From Piezodorus guildinii (Eukaryota; Arthropoda; Insecta; Hemiptera; Pentatomidae), in the NCBI GenBank assembly GCA_023052935.1, contig JAJSOM010000008.1, positions 62,001 through 126,000 of the forward strand: a stretch of 64,000 nt of DNA. The letters are read 5' to 3'. This document shows, piece after piece, positions 44,405-55,089 of the stretch. The position numbers and the translations under genes were made by a program. The notes under the pieces were generated by a model. That model was not told the origin of the DNA. It did no database searches and worked only from the letters and a program-made list of their open reading frames with translations. Within the stretch, counting starts at the first letter, position 1; each line of letters begins with the position of its first letter.

Positions 44405-47400
44405 ATGAATGTACTCCAATGGAATATACGAGGGTTTCTGCATCACAAAGATGATTTGGAAATCGTAGTGCGGGAATGTAAAACCAACATAATTTGTTTG
44501 CAAGAAACACACTTACTGCCCAAACATAGTGCGAAATTTAGAAATTTTCAAATCTTCCGAAAAGACTACACAGAAGGGAAAAAAGCATGTGGTGGAGTAG
44601 CTGTATTGGCCGCTCATGATGTCCCCTGCTTCCATCTCCCATTAAGATCTACCCTACAAGCTGTAGCCGTACGAATCTTGGCGCCTCTTCCTATGACTAT
44701 ATGTTGTATATATATACCCCCTGCTAATAATTTTCCGACCAGCGCATTATATGACCTAAGCGACGAACTTCCAGCACCAGTGCTTTGGCTTGGTGACTTC
44801 AACTGTCACAGCCCTCTCTGGGGTGCCTCACAATCTGATAATGGAGGGAAGCTTGTAGAGGCTTTCATAGATGCCAAAAATTTAATTATTTTAAATGACT
44901 TATCCCACACTTATATATGTCCTCGGACTGGCACATTATCCAGTATTGATCTGTCTTTAACAACCCCAAATATATCTTCAAAATTAGGATGGCGCACAAT
45001 GAATGATACATATGGTAGTGATCATTACCCTATTAAAATTGACTACCTTGATAGAGTTCCAACCATGTTGCCCCCCTCGCGATGGCTTATAAAGCGAGTC
45101 GACTGGGATCACTATCGATCTTTGGCAGACTTTTCCTCCCTGCAGTTTCATGAAAACGATTTAGTAACACAATATGATATGATCAAGCAAACCATTATTT
45201 ACGCAGCTGATTGCTCAATTCCCAAAAGCAGGCCAAATAATAGGGGGATCTCTGTCCCTTGGTGGACTAAAGATTGCTCTATAGCTATAAACAATAGAAA
45301 AAGAGCGCTCCGAAAATTTAAAAATAAACCGAGTTCTGAAAATTTTGAAAAATATGTCACAGCTCGAAAACATGCACGTTATATTGTAAAACAAAATAAA
45401 AAAATCTGCTGGCGGGAGTTCGTATCCAAAATAAATATTAACACTCCGGTTACCGAAGTTTGGGATATAGTACGGAAAATAATGGGTCGAAAACCACCTG
45501 TCTCCCTAAACGTGCTCAAAAAAAATAACGCTTTGATCACGGATCCTGTGGCTATAGTCAATGCCATTGGAGAGTATTTCAGCTTGACATTTTCATCACC
45601 ACCTGATGAACACTTAGCGACATCGACAAATGATTCAGTTCGGGTGGGCGTCCAAGTTGAGACTTTGAACCTTCCTTTTTCATACTTAGAATTCAGCCGA
45701 GCCTTAAAATCATGTAAGGAATGCTCTCCGGGACCTGATAAAATAACGTACAGTATGTTGAAAAATCTTTCATATTACAACAAAATTCAAATTCATAAAT
45801 TTCTAAACAAGGCTTACTACTCCACCTTCTTCTCCGACGATTGGCACAAGTCGGAAATTATACCAATCCTTAAAAAAGGTAAGCCTAAAGAATTAACTTC
45901 TAGTTACCGTCCGATCGCACTCACTAGTTGCCTTTTTAAGCTATTGGGACGAATGGTTGCCAATCGTTTAAAATGGTTTATCGAAAGGAACAATTTACTA
46001 AACGTTTGGCAAAGTGGCTTTCGGTCTGGTAGATCAACATCGGATAATTTAATAAAGCTGGAAACTGAAGTTTTAGGATCATTTAGATCAAAAGAATCCC
46101 TTCTAGCCGTTTTCTTGGATATCGAAAATGCGTTTAACTCAGTAAACAAAACTAATATTTTGGGAAAATTATCGGAAATTGGGATTTATGGTCAACTATT
46201 TCAATTCATTTCGAACTTCCTAAGTAATAGAACGTTTTACATAAAATCCGGTAGTGTTCTATCAAGGATATTTGAGCAGTCTAGCGGCGTGCCACAAGGA
46301 AGCGTTCTAAGCCCAATCTTATTCAGCCTGGTCATAGATGGAGTTTCCACAGCCCTAAAACTCCCAGCTACAGCCTTGATGTATGCTGACGATGTTGTGG
46401 TGTATGTAAAGGGTAAGGATCCAACTCATATGCGCAATATTTTACAGGAGTCTTTATTAAACATTACTTCTTGGCTAGACAACCACGGCTTTAGAATATC
46501 TGTCCCCAAATCTCAGGCGATACTATTTACAAGAAAGCGAAATTTTACTGTCGAAAACGTTAAAATCAGGGGGGAAGAAATACCATATCGGACAAGCGTA
46601 AAATATCTCGGTGTAATTTTAGACCGCTCTCTTAGGTGGACTTCTCATATTAAACAAGTTAGGTCAAATTGTTTTCAGGCTTTAAATGTTTTAAAAATTG
46701 CTAATAATTATAACTGGGGAGCGGACAGAATCAGCTTAATCCGATTATATTTGACTCTTATACGTCCCAAATTGGAATATGCTTGTACAGCATACGGCTC
46801 CGCGAGCAAAAGAACGCTAGAGATGCTTGAGCCGGTTCAAAACACAGCTCTTCGCATAGCCACGGGCGCTTTCCGCTCAAGTCCCACCGCGAGTCTTGAA
46901 GTTGAAGCTGGTGTAATGCCTCTGAGTGTACGGAGACAGATTCTAGACTTAGCGTATTACGTTAAAGTTCTATCTCGACCAAATCACCCATTAAATAATT
47001 TGTTCGGCCAGTCAGAAATGAACCAACAAATTAACCAATTGAAACTTTCACTACCAGAAAGATGCTCTGTACACAGATCCAAACTTGACCTTCATTCCTT
47101 ACCGACGCCTCTGGTCTTTCGACTATTGCAATCAGAACCGTGGCTACATTCAATACCTAAAACACACCGTATGAACTGCAAAAGGGGCAAAGATATAATC
47201 AGCCAAATAGAACAGAAATTGCAATTTCTGAAATTTCAGCGGAAACATAGCGGGTGGACCTATATTTATACGGATGGATCCAAAACAACAGATGGAGTGG
47301 ACTCCGCTGTAATCTCGGAGGGCGTAAAAATGTATTCGTTACCACCTTTTTGTTCATCATATCACGCTGAGTTACTTGCAATAAATCGCGCGGTGCATGA

Positions 47401-48184
47401 TTACATTAGCAGCACAGGGAACGCATTTATCTGCACAGATTCCAAGTCGGCTCTTAAGGCTTTAACAAATACATTTTCTGCAGACCCACTTGTGGTAGAT
47501 ACATTAACACAATTAAATGCATTGGAGAGGGTTGGTAGAAGAATAGAATTTATATGGTTACCTGGTCACTGTGGCATAAAAGGAAACGAGCTAGCTGATA
47601 CCAAAGCGAAATTAGCTGTAACAGAAGGTATGTTTGTTCCGGGTGCGTCAACGCGGGAAGTAATCGCCCTCATAAAAGAAAAGGCCACAGAACATTGGCA
47701 AAAAGTGTGGTTTTTTATGAGGGAGAATAAACTTAGAGTAGTCGAGCCTTCAGTGAAACCCAACCGAGCAGACCTACGGCTGTGCAGGAAGGAGGAAGTG
47801 GTACTGGCTCGACTGAGGATCGGCCACACAAGGCTGACCCACGGCTACCTGATGGCGAGGGGATCACCGCCTCAATGCACCTCCTGTGGGGTTCTCCTCA
47901 CAGTACCCCATATACTGTTGGATTGCTTTTCCTTCGAAGCCGAGCGAAGAGGGATTGGTATGGAGAATGATATTGGGACAATATTACAAAATACCCAGGA
48001 GTCAGCCACCAAACTGATGAATTATCTAAAAGACACATCAATATTTTCCAAAATTAAAAAAAAAAAAAAAAGTTCCTGTTTTTTTATTTTTAATATTATA
48101 TATATATATATAATTATTATTATTTTTTTTTTTTTTTTTTATTTTATTATTTTTTTTTTTATTTATTTATTTTTTTTTTTTTAA
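44405..48184 (+). CDS. ORF2: endonuclease, RT and RNase H (element I)
   Basis: Starts at MNVLQWNIRG, the usual beginning of the endonuclease; an ATG 24 nt upstream is also in frame. Endonuclease: LQETHLL, CCIYIPP, GDFNCHSPLWG and GSDHYPI. RT: SYRPIALTSCLFKLLGRM, QSGFRSGRSTSDNL, FLDIENAFNSV, SGVPQGSVLSPILF and YADDVVVY. RNase H: YTDGSK, HAELLAI, CTDSKSALKAL and LPGHCGIKGNELAD, a complete D-E-D-D set. C-terminal knuckle: CTSCGVLLTVPHILLDC. From about 48050 the frame reads through an A15 run into Lys/Phe/Ile low complexity. This tail is likely 3' UTR read because a homopolymer changed length, so the true end is near 48050. Confidence 0.92.
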   Translation: MNVLQWNIRGFLHHKDDLEIVVRECKTNIICLQETHLLPKHSAKFRNFQIFRKDYTEGKKACGGVAVLAAHDVPCFHLPLRSTLQAVAVRILAPLPMTICCIYIPPANNFPTSALYDLSDELPAPVLWLGDFNCHSPLWGASQSDNGGKLVEAFIDAKNLIILNDLSHTYICPRTGTLSSIDLSLTTPNISSKLGWRTMNDTYGSDHYPIKIDYLDRVPTMLPPSRWLIKRVDWDHYRSLADFSSLQFHENDLVTQYDMIKQTIIYAADCSIPKSRPNNRGISVPWWTKDCSIAINNRKRALRKFKNKPSSENFEKYVTARKHARYIVKQNKKICWREFVSKININTPVTEVWDIVRKIMGRKPPVSLNVLKKNNALITDPVAIVNAIGEYFSLTFSSPPDEHLATSTNDSVRVGVQVETLNLPFSYLEFSRALKSCKECSPGPDKITYSMLKNLSYYNKIQIHKFLNKAYYSTFFSDDWHKSEIIPILKKGKPKELTSSYRPIALTSCLFKLLGRMVANRLKWFIERNNLLNVWQSGFRSGRSTSDNLIKLETEVLGSFRSKESLLAVFLDIENAFNSVNKTNILGKLSEIGIYGQLFQFISNFLSNRTFYIKSGSVLSRIFEQSSGVPQGSVLSPILFSLVIDGVSTALKLPATALMYADDVVVYVKGKDPTHMRNILQESLLNITSWLDNHGFRISVPKSQAILFTRKRNFTVENVKIRGEEIPYRTSVKYLGVILDRSLRWTSHIKQVRSNCFQALNVLKIANNYNWGADRISLIRLYLTLIRPKLEYACTAYGSASKRTLEMLEPVQNTALRIATGAFRSSPTASLEVEAGVMPLSVRRQILDLAYYVKVLSRPNHPLNNLFGQSEMNQQINQLKLSLPERCSVHRSKLDLHSLPTPLVFRLLQSEPWLHSIPKTHRMNCKRGKDIISQIEQKLQFLKFQRKHSGWTYIYTDGSKTTDGVDSAVISEGVKMYSLPPFCSSYHAELLAINRAVHDYISSTGNAFICTDSKSALKALTNTFSADPLVVDTLTQLNALERVGRRIEFIWLPGHCGIKGNELADTKAKLAVTEGMFVPGASTREVIALIKEKATEHWQKVWFFMRENKLRVVEPSVKPNRADLRLCRKEEVVLARLRIGHTRLTHGYLMARGSPPQCTSCGVLLTVPHILLDCFSFEAERRGIGMENDIGTILQNTQESATKLMNYLKDTSIFSKIKKKKKSSCFFIFNIIYIYIIIIIFFFFFYFIIFFFIYLFFFF

Positions 48185-48320
48185 TTCTTTTCTTATATGT
48201 AGTTATCTTATATAATTGTTTGTTTTTATGTATTTTTAGTGTATTATGTATTTTATTTTATTATATATTATGTATTTTGTGATTAGTATATTTGTATGTA
48301 TTATTTTCGTATTGTATGTA

Positions 48321-49219
48321 TTGGGTTGATGCAAAATTAATGCAGGTTTCCTCTATTGCAATATCTTAATTCCAATTGTGTAAACAAAGCTAATCCTAAC
48401 ATTGATCATTATTATACCAAAACAAACCTTATCTAATACCCTCTCTTTCACCATGAATTTGTTTAGTAAAATCGTTTTGTTCAGTGTGTTCAAAGGTCTT
48501 GAATCGAAAATGTCAAAGTGCGATTTTCGTCAAATTTATTTTTACGAATTTAAATTAGGGCGCAGCGCTGCGCAAACGGCTCGTAATATTAATGAAGTGT
48601 GGGGTCAGGGGGCTATTAATAAGTGCACGGTGCAGCGTTGGTTCCAGAAGTTTCGCAGAGGAGATTTCGACCTCGAAGACAAGGAAGGTCGGGGCCGTCA
48701 TCTTGCTCTGGACAACGACCAGCTGAGGTCAAAAGTGGAAGAAGACCCAACCAAAACCACACGAGAAATGGCGGCGGAACTCGGAACTCAAAAATTGCAA
48801 CGTCTTTGTCCAGCATTGATGAATCGGAAGGGGCCGATCCTGCTCCACGATAACGCTAGACCACACGTTGCACAACCAACGCTTCGGCGACTGCACGAGT
48901 TGGGCTACGAAGTTCTCCAACATCCGCCTTATTCACCTGACCTCTCTCCTACAGACTTACACTTTTTCAGGCATCTGGACAACTTTTTGAGGGAGAAAAA
49001 TTTTCAAAACCAGGACGACATTGAAAATTCTTTTCGTGATTTCATTGAGTCCAGGGATTCGGATTTTTTTTCTGGTGGAATAAGAAAGCTTGTTGAACGT
49101 TGGCAAAAGTGCATTGATTCAGATGGAAATTATTTTGATTAAATATATATGGTTAAAGTAAAGATATGGCGTATTTACAATACCTACTAAAAACCTGCAT
49201 TAATTTTGCATCAACCCAA
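48321..49219 (+). mobile_element. Internally deleted mariner, nested in element I
   Basis: 899 bp with perfectly matching 29-bp inverted ends (48321-48349 and 49191-49219; they start TTGGGTTGATGCAAAATTAA) and TA on both sides. Autonomous mariners are about 1.3 kb, so roughly 400 bp are missing from the transposase. The exact match of the ends suggests recent mobility, with transposase supplied elsewhere. It inserted into the 3' UTR of element I. Confidence 0.95.
48510..49142 (+). pseudogene. mariner transposase with in-frame internal deletion
   Basis: An open 210-aa frame from MSKCDFRQIYFYEFKLG, against about 345 aa in the family. The N-terminal paired-type helix-turn-helix region is present (AAQTARNINEVWG, TVQRWFQKFRRGD, then TKTTREMAAELG). 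It jumps at about residue 90 straight to KLQRLCPAL and ILLHDNARPH (second catalytic Asp), then YSPDLSPTDLHFF (third Asp). The segment with the first catalytic Asp is gone, so no transposase activity is expected. No stop or frameshift occurs, so a DNA-binding, catalytically dead protein could be made. An ATG at 48402 is in frame but lies upstream of the conserved start. Confidence 0.92.
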
Positions 49220-49435
49220 TATTATTTCGTATATTATGTATAATGTTTGTATGGTATTTTATTATTTATCATGTATGTATTATTATAAGTATATATGTAT
49301 GTATTATTAGTATATATCTATGTATTATTACTTTTATTATATTGTATCTGCATTATTAGTTTAGGGCTAAAATAACCTCTGTGGTTGAAAAGCCTTTATG
49401 TTACAAATAAATAAATAAATAAAGAATGGTTTAGT

Positions 49436-49898
49436 TTTAGATTTTATTTCGATAATGGAGGTAACAGTGAAAGCTATGCAATGAATGCTCTATATATTTT
49501 TATTGATGCGATTCTAATTCGACCAAATTTAGGATAGTGAAAATTTTTTACCGAAAAAGTCTGTAAAATTACCTATTAAGTATTCTTGGCTTTGTTAATA
49601 TCCTTGCAGAATAATGAATAAACTCTATAAGAATTTGAAGCTGTACTAGACTGATGGCCTAAGGTGGGTAGCCTGCCTCATCAGCAGAAGGGGCCAGGTA
49701 CTATTATTGGCTCGAAAATACTTAGGCTGTAAGAATTTAACGATGTTGTCAATGGAACCACAATCCAACGAGCCAGCTGACAGTAGTTAGGGCATTTGAC
49801 AACTTCGATCCTGTCTAACAACCATTAGACCCTCTCTCTTCCTCCGTCTTTATAAATTATTTATTTCAGTCCTGCGATCAGTTACATAGGTTTTATGC

Positions 49899-49970
<72 letters not shown>

Positions 49971-50040
49971 AGAGCATGTGTGTTTTTGTGTGAGTAAAAT
50001 TAACGAGATTTTTAGAAGAATTACTTAGAACAAAATTAAT
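49436..50040. other. Non-coding, with (TA)n at 49903-49967
   Basis: No gene. A (TA)n tract occupies 49903-49967. Confidence 0.6.
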
Positions 50041-50458
50041 TAGTCATAGAATAGTTTTAAAGACAATAACTAGTGTAATATTTTCTCAAAACCGGGCTAA
50101 TTTATATTTAAAAAATCGGTGAGATAGAAGACAAATAGATATAATTGTTGTCCAAAATAGTAACTTTGATTATGATTTATTATGAGGTTTAGATGTAATT
50201 AAACAATTCAAATTGCCACATGATAAAAATTTAGAAATTAAACAAAAAGTAGAAATTAAATTGATAAACATTGAGAAGGTAAATGATACCATACGGATAG
50301 GCAGCAACATAAAAAACCATATGATAAAGGGGAAAAGGTTTGCGGGAGTGGAACAGAAACAAAATTTAATGGTTGAAGATAGATTTTGTAATTCAGACAT
50401 TAGTAAACCGTTTGATGAAGGTGAGGGAAAAATAAATAACAGCCTGGTACAACTGTGA
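50041..50458 (+). pseudogene. Gypsy-type gag/protease remnant
   Basis: The plus strand reads through a stop into the GLDVIKQFKLPHDKNLEI segment, the end of an aspartic-protease domain (I/L-x-G-x-D-x-I) in Ty3/Gypsy-like LTR retrotransposons. About 75 more open codons follow, ending at 50458. The RT and RNase H expected between this and the integrase piece at 50835 are missing. Confidence 0.45.
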
Positions 50459-50544
50459 AAAAACACTCTTTAATAGTTCTGGAAGTACAGATGGTTAAAC
50501 GAATAAAACGATGAGGGTCAAATAAACAAAATGATGGACAACAA

Positions 50545-50835
50545 AATAAAAGAGAGACAACATGAGGAGCGCACAATAAAACAGAGACAATCACGACAAC
50601 AGCTGGTGAGAGGTTACAATGGATTTGCCACTGTGAAATAAAATAACCTTTCTACAATAATGAAATACAGAAAATAAAATAATAAATAAAAATGAGCTTA
50701 AATTAAATATAAAGAACAAAAATATAAACATGTTTGAGGCAGTGACAAATCCATTTCACATAACCTCTTGCTTCCACCAGCTGTGTGTCCATAACCTCAA
50801 TCCATCGCACACACCAGGCCCGTCACAACCGCATA
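50545..50835 (+). repeat. Inverted repeat unit, left copy (contains a ~160-bp MITE)
   Basis: Matches 52440-52690 in reverse over about 250-290 bp: 'gaggagcgcacaataaaaca', 'aggttacaatggatttgcc', 'caaaaatataaacatg', 'ggcccgtcaca'. Within it, 50612-50770 has inverted ends around ATGGATTTGCCACTG and CAGTGACAAATCCAT. Confidence 0.75.
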
Positions 50836-51333
50836 CTATATCGATTGAACGAAAACTTCAGAAGACCCTGTACAACAATTGCTACATTGTGTGTTGAAGA
50901 ATATAACAACACAGTTTATGGATCTGCAATGTAAGTATAAGTTATATTATAAAGTATATTACCCTGTAGGCGTACCTTCTAATCTTTTTCAAAAGAGTTG
51001 GAAAGAGAACACAATTTACAAACAGATAGAGGAAAAGCGTTTAAGAACTCACAAAGAACTTTTGATCGAAACAAGAGTAAAGAAGATCATAAGAGACCTG
51101 ATCACGAGTTTGATGAAGGGGACTTTGTCTATGTCACGAATGGCAATAGTTTAAACAGAAGGGAGCTTGCTGAAGTAAGAATAGGACCATTCGTAATTAG
51201 GAAAAGTATATTCAAATCAATACATGAAGTGGAGTGTAACAAAAAACGGAAGGAACCTGTGTTATACTCTAGCAAGTTGGTTCCATACTCTTTTTCCCTT
51301 GAACAAAAGAGTCTCCGACCAGCGAAAATGTAA
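50836..51333 (+). pseudogene. Gypsy-type integrase C-terminal remnant
   Basis: CVEEYNNTVYGSA-like residues near 50890-50935 match the end of the integrase catalytic core. After frame changes, the frame ending at 51333 gives FDEGDFVYVTNGNSLNRREL, IGPFVIRK and YSSKLVPY, the GPY/F-type C-terminal domain of Ty3/Gypsy integrases. It is broken and lacks the catalytic triad. No LTRs are identified. Confidence 0.65.
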
Positions 51334-51556
51334 AATTTAGAATTTTATTATTCTTGATTTCATTATTATGTTCACATATGAGAATAGGTTACTCTCGGAT
51401 TATTATTAGTAAAGGCCAGTCAACAAATTATTTTTTTAGGTAAGTTAATCATATGTTATCTTTATAAATCAATTTATTATTTTATGTCTAACTTATTTGA
51501 TTAATAAATCAGTCTTTTAGCAGCGTTTCAGTCCAAATTAATTAAAAGAGAAAGAA

Positions 51557-51592
<36 letters not shown>
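51334..51592. other. Spacer with a (TA)n tract
   Basis: AT-rich; TA repeat at 51559-51588. Confidence 0.6.
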
Positions 51593-51594
<2 letters not shown>

Positions 51595-52408
51595 TTTTTT
51601 TTTTTAATTAAAGGTAGGGGACAAATCTTTCATAGACGATGTGTGGCTATACAAGCCCACAACAGTGTGAGATTCCTACTCACTAAAAAACCACCTCCCC
51701 ATTCGCCTTCACCACCCCACGGAACTGCCGTCAAGCATTACTTTGCTGGGGGCAGTATGGCTATGTGCCTACTTCAGTACTGAACAACTTTATCTTATCT
51801 GTCTATCTTATAAGTCTTACCTGACCGCTCCTTTCGCGCTCTTGAGATCTGAACACAGCATCGAGTTTTCCTCTTTGGTCATCATTAGGTTGACCTAGTT
51901 TTCTGGAACTGCCTTCTCTTCAAGAATGTTGTCTAGTTCATCCTTTTCTTTGGCGAAAATTGGGCAATGAAAGAATGCATGCCCTACTGTTTGATCCTCA
52001 GACAAGCAACTTGGACACGATGGTTCATCCCCTATTTTAAAACGTGCTAAATATGATTTTAGGCAGCCATGCCCTATAAGGAGTTGGGTGAGGTAGAAAT
52101 CTACATCTCCGTGCTACATCTATCCTGTCTACATCCATGTAGCTACGTTAGGAATTAGACGGTGGGTCCATCTTCCATTGGATGAGGCATTCCAACGTCT
52201 CTGCCATTTTTCTATCGTCTGAGACCGCTCTTCGTTTGCAACCGTCGCCCAATGGGCATTTGAATCTTGCCTTCTTCGAAAAATTCGTTCGCGTTCCTCA
52301 GCCAAAAGCTCAATAGGAGACAAACTGGCGATAACACACACAGCTTCATAGGAGACAGTCCGGAAATCACGACAAACACGAAGAGCACTAATTCTGCACA
52401 CACTATAC

Positions 52409-52410
<2 letters not shown>
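51593..52410 (-). pseudogene. R1-group LINE 3' fragment
   Basis: The minus strand carries RISALRVCRDFRTVSYEAVC and then SPIELLAEERERIF, the conserved segment after the RT thumb of R1-type elements. A TVGHAFFHCPIFAKEKDEL-like region follows, i.e. the C-terminal CCHC zone. A T run at 51593-51605 is the A tail. Frameshifts and stops are present. Confidence 0.7.

Positions 52411-52415
<5 letters not shown>

Positions 52416-52442
<27 letters not shown>
52416..52442. repeat. (TG)n microsatellite
   Basis: About 27 bp TG repeat between the R1-type fragment and the inverted repeat unit. Confidence 0.95.
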
Positions 52443-52444
<2 letters not shown>

Positions 52445-52690
52445 CGGGCCTGATGTGTGTTTATGTGAAATCGATTTGTCACTGCCTCCCACATGTTTAT
52501 ATTTTTGTTCTCTTTATATTTAATTGAATCTATTTTTTATGTCTTGTTTTATTTTTTATATTTAATTATTATAGAAAGGTCATTTTATTCTACAGTGTCA
52601 AATCCATTGTAACCTCACCCCAGCTGTTGTATTCTATCTCTGTTGTGATTTTGCGCTCCTCGTATTTCTTTCTCTGTATATATGTCGCAA
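52440..52690 (-). repeat. Inverted repeat unit, right copy
   Basis: Reverse-complement partner of 50545-50835. The inner MITE spans about 52448-52612. Confidence 0.75.
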
Positions 52691-52740
52691 CTTCTTCTAT
52701 TTGCTTTACCAGTGTATCAACAAGACAATACTAGTCAAGA

Positions 52741-52880
52741 ACATTTATTTATTCGTATATATTACAATTTGTCATAATAGACAATAATAATATTGCTGCA
52801 GTTTCTCATTCATACAATATAAACAAAAGGAAAGTCAAATTACATATAATGAAGTCAAAACAAATAAACGTACAAGGTAA
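52741..52880 (-). mobile_element. Fragment of the A/B LINE 3' end
   Basis: 'attacaatttgtcata', 'tcatacaatataaac' and 'aaagtcaaattacat' parallel the 3' UTR of element B at 14310-14450. A ~140-bp 5'-truncated copy. Confidence 0.6.
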
Positions 52881-52945
52881 TAAAAGAATATTTTTACTGT
52901 TTTCACCCTTATCTGGTTATTCATTTATTACACTCTCACCTCCTC

Positions 52946-52951
<6 letters not shown>

Positions 52952-53020
<69 letters not shown>
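52952..53020. repeat. (TA)n microsatellite
   Basis: About 70 bp TA repeat. Confidence 0.95.
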
Positions 53021-53024
<4 letters not shown>

Positions 53025-53203
53025 TAATCAGTTCTCGGCCGTTAATAATGTAAGTTTCTTAGGTTTCAGTCAATAAATAAACTATTTTATTTATGCAACG
53101 TTTGGAGAATGTATTGTTCTCATAATGATGTCTTAACAGTGGAAAAACAAAAAACAGAACATTAATATTATTGTACAATAATTATTAAATGATGAATGAC
53201 TCC

Positions 53204-53300
53204 CATTAAAAAATCCTATGGCCACCCGAAGCTTCGAACCTGCGACCTTTGGCATAGAAAGCTGTTATAATAGCCACTACGCTATAGGTGGCCCCTTAGA
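53204..53300 (-). mobile_element. SINE family S1, head only
   Basis: Minus-strand tRNA-like head with A-box TAGCGTAGTGG and B-box GGTTCGAAGCT, followed by 'ggccataggattttttaatgggag'. The body is missing. Confidence 0.75.
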
Positions 53301-53302
53301 AT

Positions 53303-53690
53303 GTTAGTTTATGAATTCATAACAACTTTCGATTTATTTTATCAACTTACAAATAATTAGGTACTTATTATTGAATATAATATGGACTTGTAAGATACGG
53401 TGGCAACACTGAGTCTCCATAAAAGCCCCCATTACAAACGTTACAAATAAAATTGTTCACAAGTTTATGGGATTATAACAACATTCTATTAGCTTGTAAA
53501 ACTTAATCCAGGAATAATATTTGGATGACATGATTACAAAAAATTTAAATTTCCATTCCAAAAAAAAATTTAATTGCGATGTATTTTACTAATAACACTT
53601 CAGGAAAGAATACCCTACGTAATAGTGAAAACCATATCAAAATCCGTTGAAAGATTAGAAGGATTTCTCAAAAACGAAGAATTGATGTCG
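53303..53690 (+). repeat. Duplicated non-coding block, left copy
   Basis: Matches 53815-54300: 'taacaactttc.atttattttatcaacttacaaa', 'tgtattttact.ataa', 'gtgaaaaccatatcaaaatc'. No coding content. Confidence 0.7.
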
Positions 53691-53814
53691 CAATTTATAA
53701 ATATTGAAATGAATTACTTAAAAATAGATTTTTAAAATTCGATTTGGTTTCCATGGGAATCGCATTTAGTTTACAGTGAAACATATGTTTCCAAGAAATA
53801 ATTAATAGGAATGT

Positions 53815-54320
53815 TATTTTAGGAAGTTATAACAACTTTCCATTTATTTTATCAACTTACAAACAATTAAGTACATATGATTTTGTAAGTGATTTCTCTC
53901 TTGATTATTTAGTAATGTATAGAAGAATATAACATGCATGATAGTATACGGTGAAAACACTGAATCATTATAACCTCCTTCATCACAATATTACAAATAA
54001 CATATGTTCATAATTTTATAGCATTATAATGACATTCTGCTAACTTGTACAATTTATTGTATTGAATATTAATTTTTCTAAAATTTTGAGATTTCGAACT
54101 GTACATTATATGTCTATATTGCTAGTCATATCCCAGGAAACATTTTTTGATGGATTGATCCTAATTTTATTTTCTACTCTAAAGAAAAACATTATTGCAA
54201 TGTATTTTACTCATAAACCTTCAGAAAAAGTAGAATCAATGATAGTTAAAACCAAATCAAAATCTGTCGCACAGTCTCTAAGCAGTTCTCGGAAACCATG
54301 GAACGCGAAAACATTTTATA
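53815..54320 (+). repeat. Duplicated non-coding block, right copy
   Basis: Second copy of the block at 53303-53690, with insertions. An 87-codon frame at 54062-54325 has no known motif. Confidence 0.7.
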
Positions 54321-54384
54321 TATAGAGAGAAGAGAAGGGTTAGGGATAAGAGATATGGATATATTCTTGAGTATATTTACGTTC

Positions 54385-54705
54385 GGAATATTTCATCAAA
54401 TTCTTGCATCCTCCTCATTCTGACTTAGAGACTCTATCATATAGCACTGGAACTCTAACAAACCATCGAATTCTACTCGTATCTAATCCTTACATCCCAA
54501 AATCCTCAATGATCATTACTTTGTTACGAATAAAATCATCCATAATTAACTTAATGTTCCATATGATGCTGATTTATCTCGAACCAGGTACTATTCATTT
54601 CATGACATAATACATTCCCAGTCGAACCTACTAGCTCTTATTCTGCCTTCCTCTTCAATTCCTGATGATCATCCGAGGAATCTGAAAAGAAGATAGGTGC
54701 GAACA
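54385..54705 (+). pseudogene. Jockey LINE RT fragment (family J2)
   Basis: Degraded match to the C-terminal RT and UTR of the LINE at 23-864: 'gatcattactttgttacgaataaa', 'atccataattaacttaatgtt', 'ccaggtactattcatttcatga', 'gatgatcatccgaggaatctg'. Confidence 0.7.
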
Positions 54706-54720
54706 AATTATTATAGTGTT

Positions 54721-54998
54721 TTTTTTATTTAACGTCACTTGTTGCTACTATGCCTAATCGGACGATACTACAGTGCGAGTCCTAAATTTTGCCTATCCAG
54801 GTTTTATTAGGATAGGGATCTTTAGCGAGTACCTGACATCGTACAGGCTTGGGACCACCTTTTAACGTCCCCTCCTAAGGACGGCATAATAAGGATTCTT
54901 TACTCTCATTAAAAAATCCTAGGACCACCTGCGGGTTTGAACCCGTGACCTTTGGCATAGGAGGCTGTTATGCTAACCACCCAGCTACTAGTGATCCC
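54721..54998 (-). mobile_element. tRNA-derived SINE (family S1), full length
   Basis: 278 bp, flanked by TATTATAGTGTT (54709-54720 and 54999-55010). The minus strand starts with the tRNA-like head (B-box GGGTTTGAACCC read on the plus strand), then 'tcctaggattttttaatgagag', the shared body and a T-rich left end (its A tail). Confidence 0.85.
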
Positions 54999-55089
54999 TA
55001 TTATAGTGTTACCTATGGGAAGTGTATTGATTGTTGAGTTTTGTAAGATGCTATTATGTCACCTAACATGAATAATGATTTTATTGTTA

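Larger units (their letters stand above)
42714..49422 (+). mobile_element. Full-length I-clade LINE, element I (with nested mariner)
   Basis: Bounded by the 13-bp duplication AGAATGGTTTAGT (42701-42713 and 49423-49435). It consists of two 5' monomers, ORF1 with zinc knuckles, ORF2 (endonuclease, RT, RNase H, CCHC), and a long AT-rich 3' UTR ending in AAAT repeats. Without the 899-bp mariner it is about 5.8 kb. Endonuclease plus RNase H places it in the I group. Both ORFs are open with all catalytic residues visible; the mariner sits in the 3' UTR only. Confidence 0.95.
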
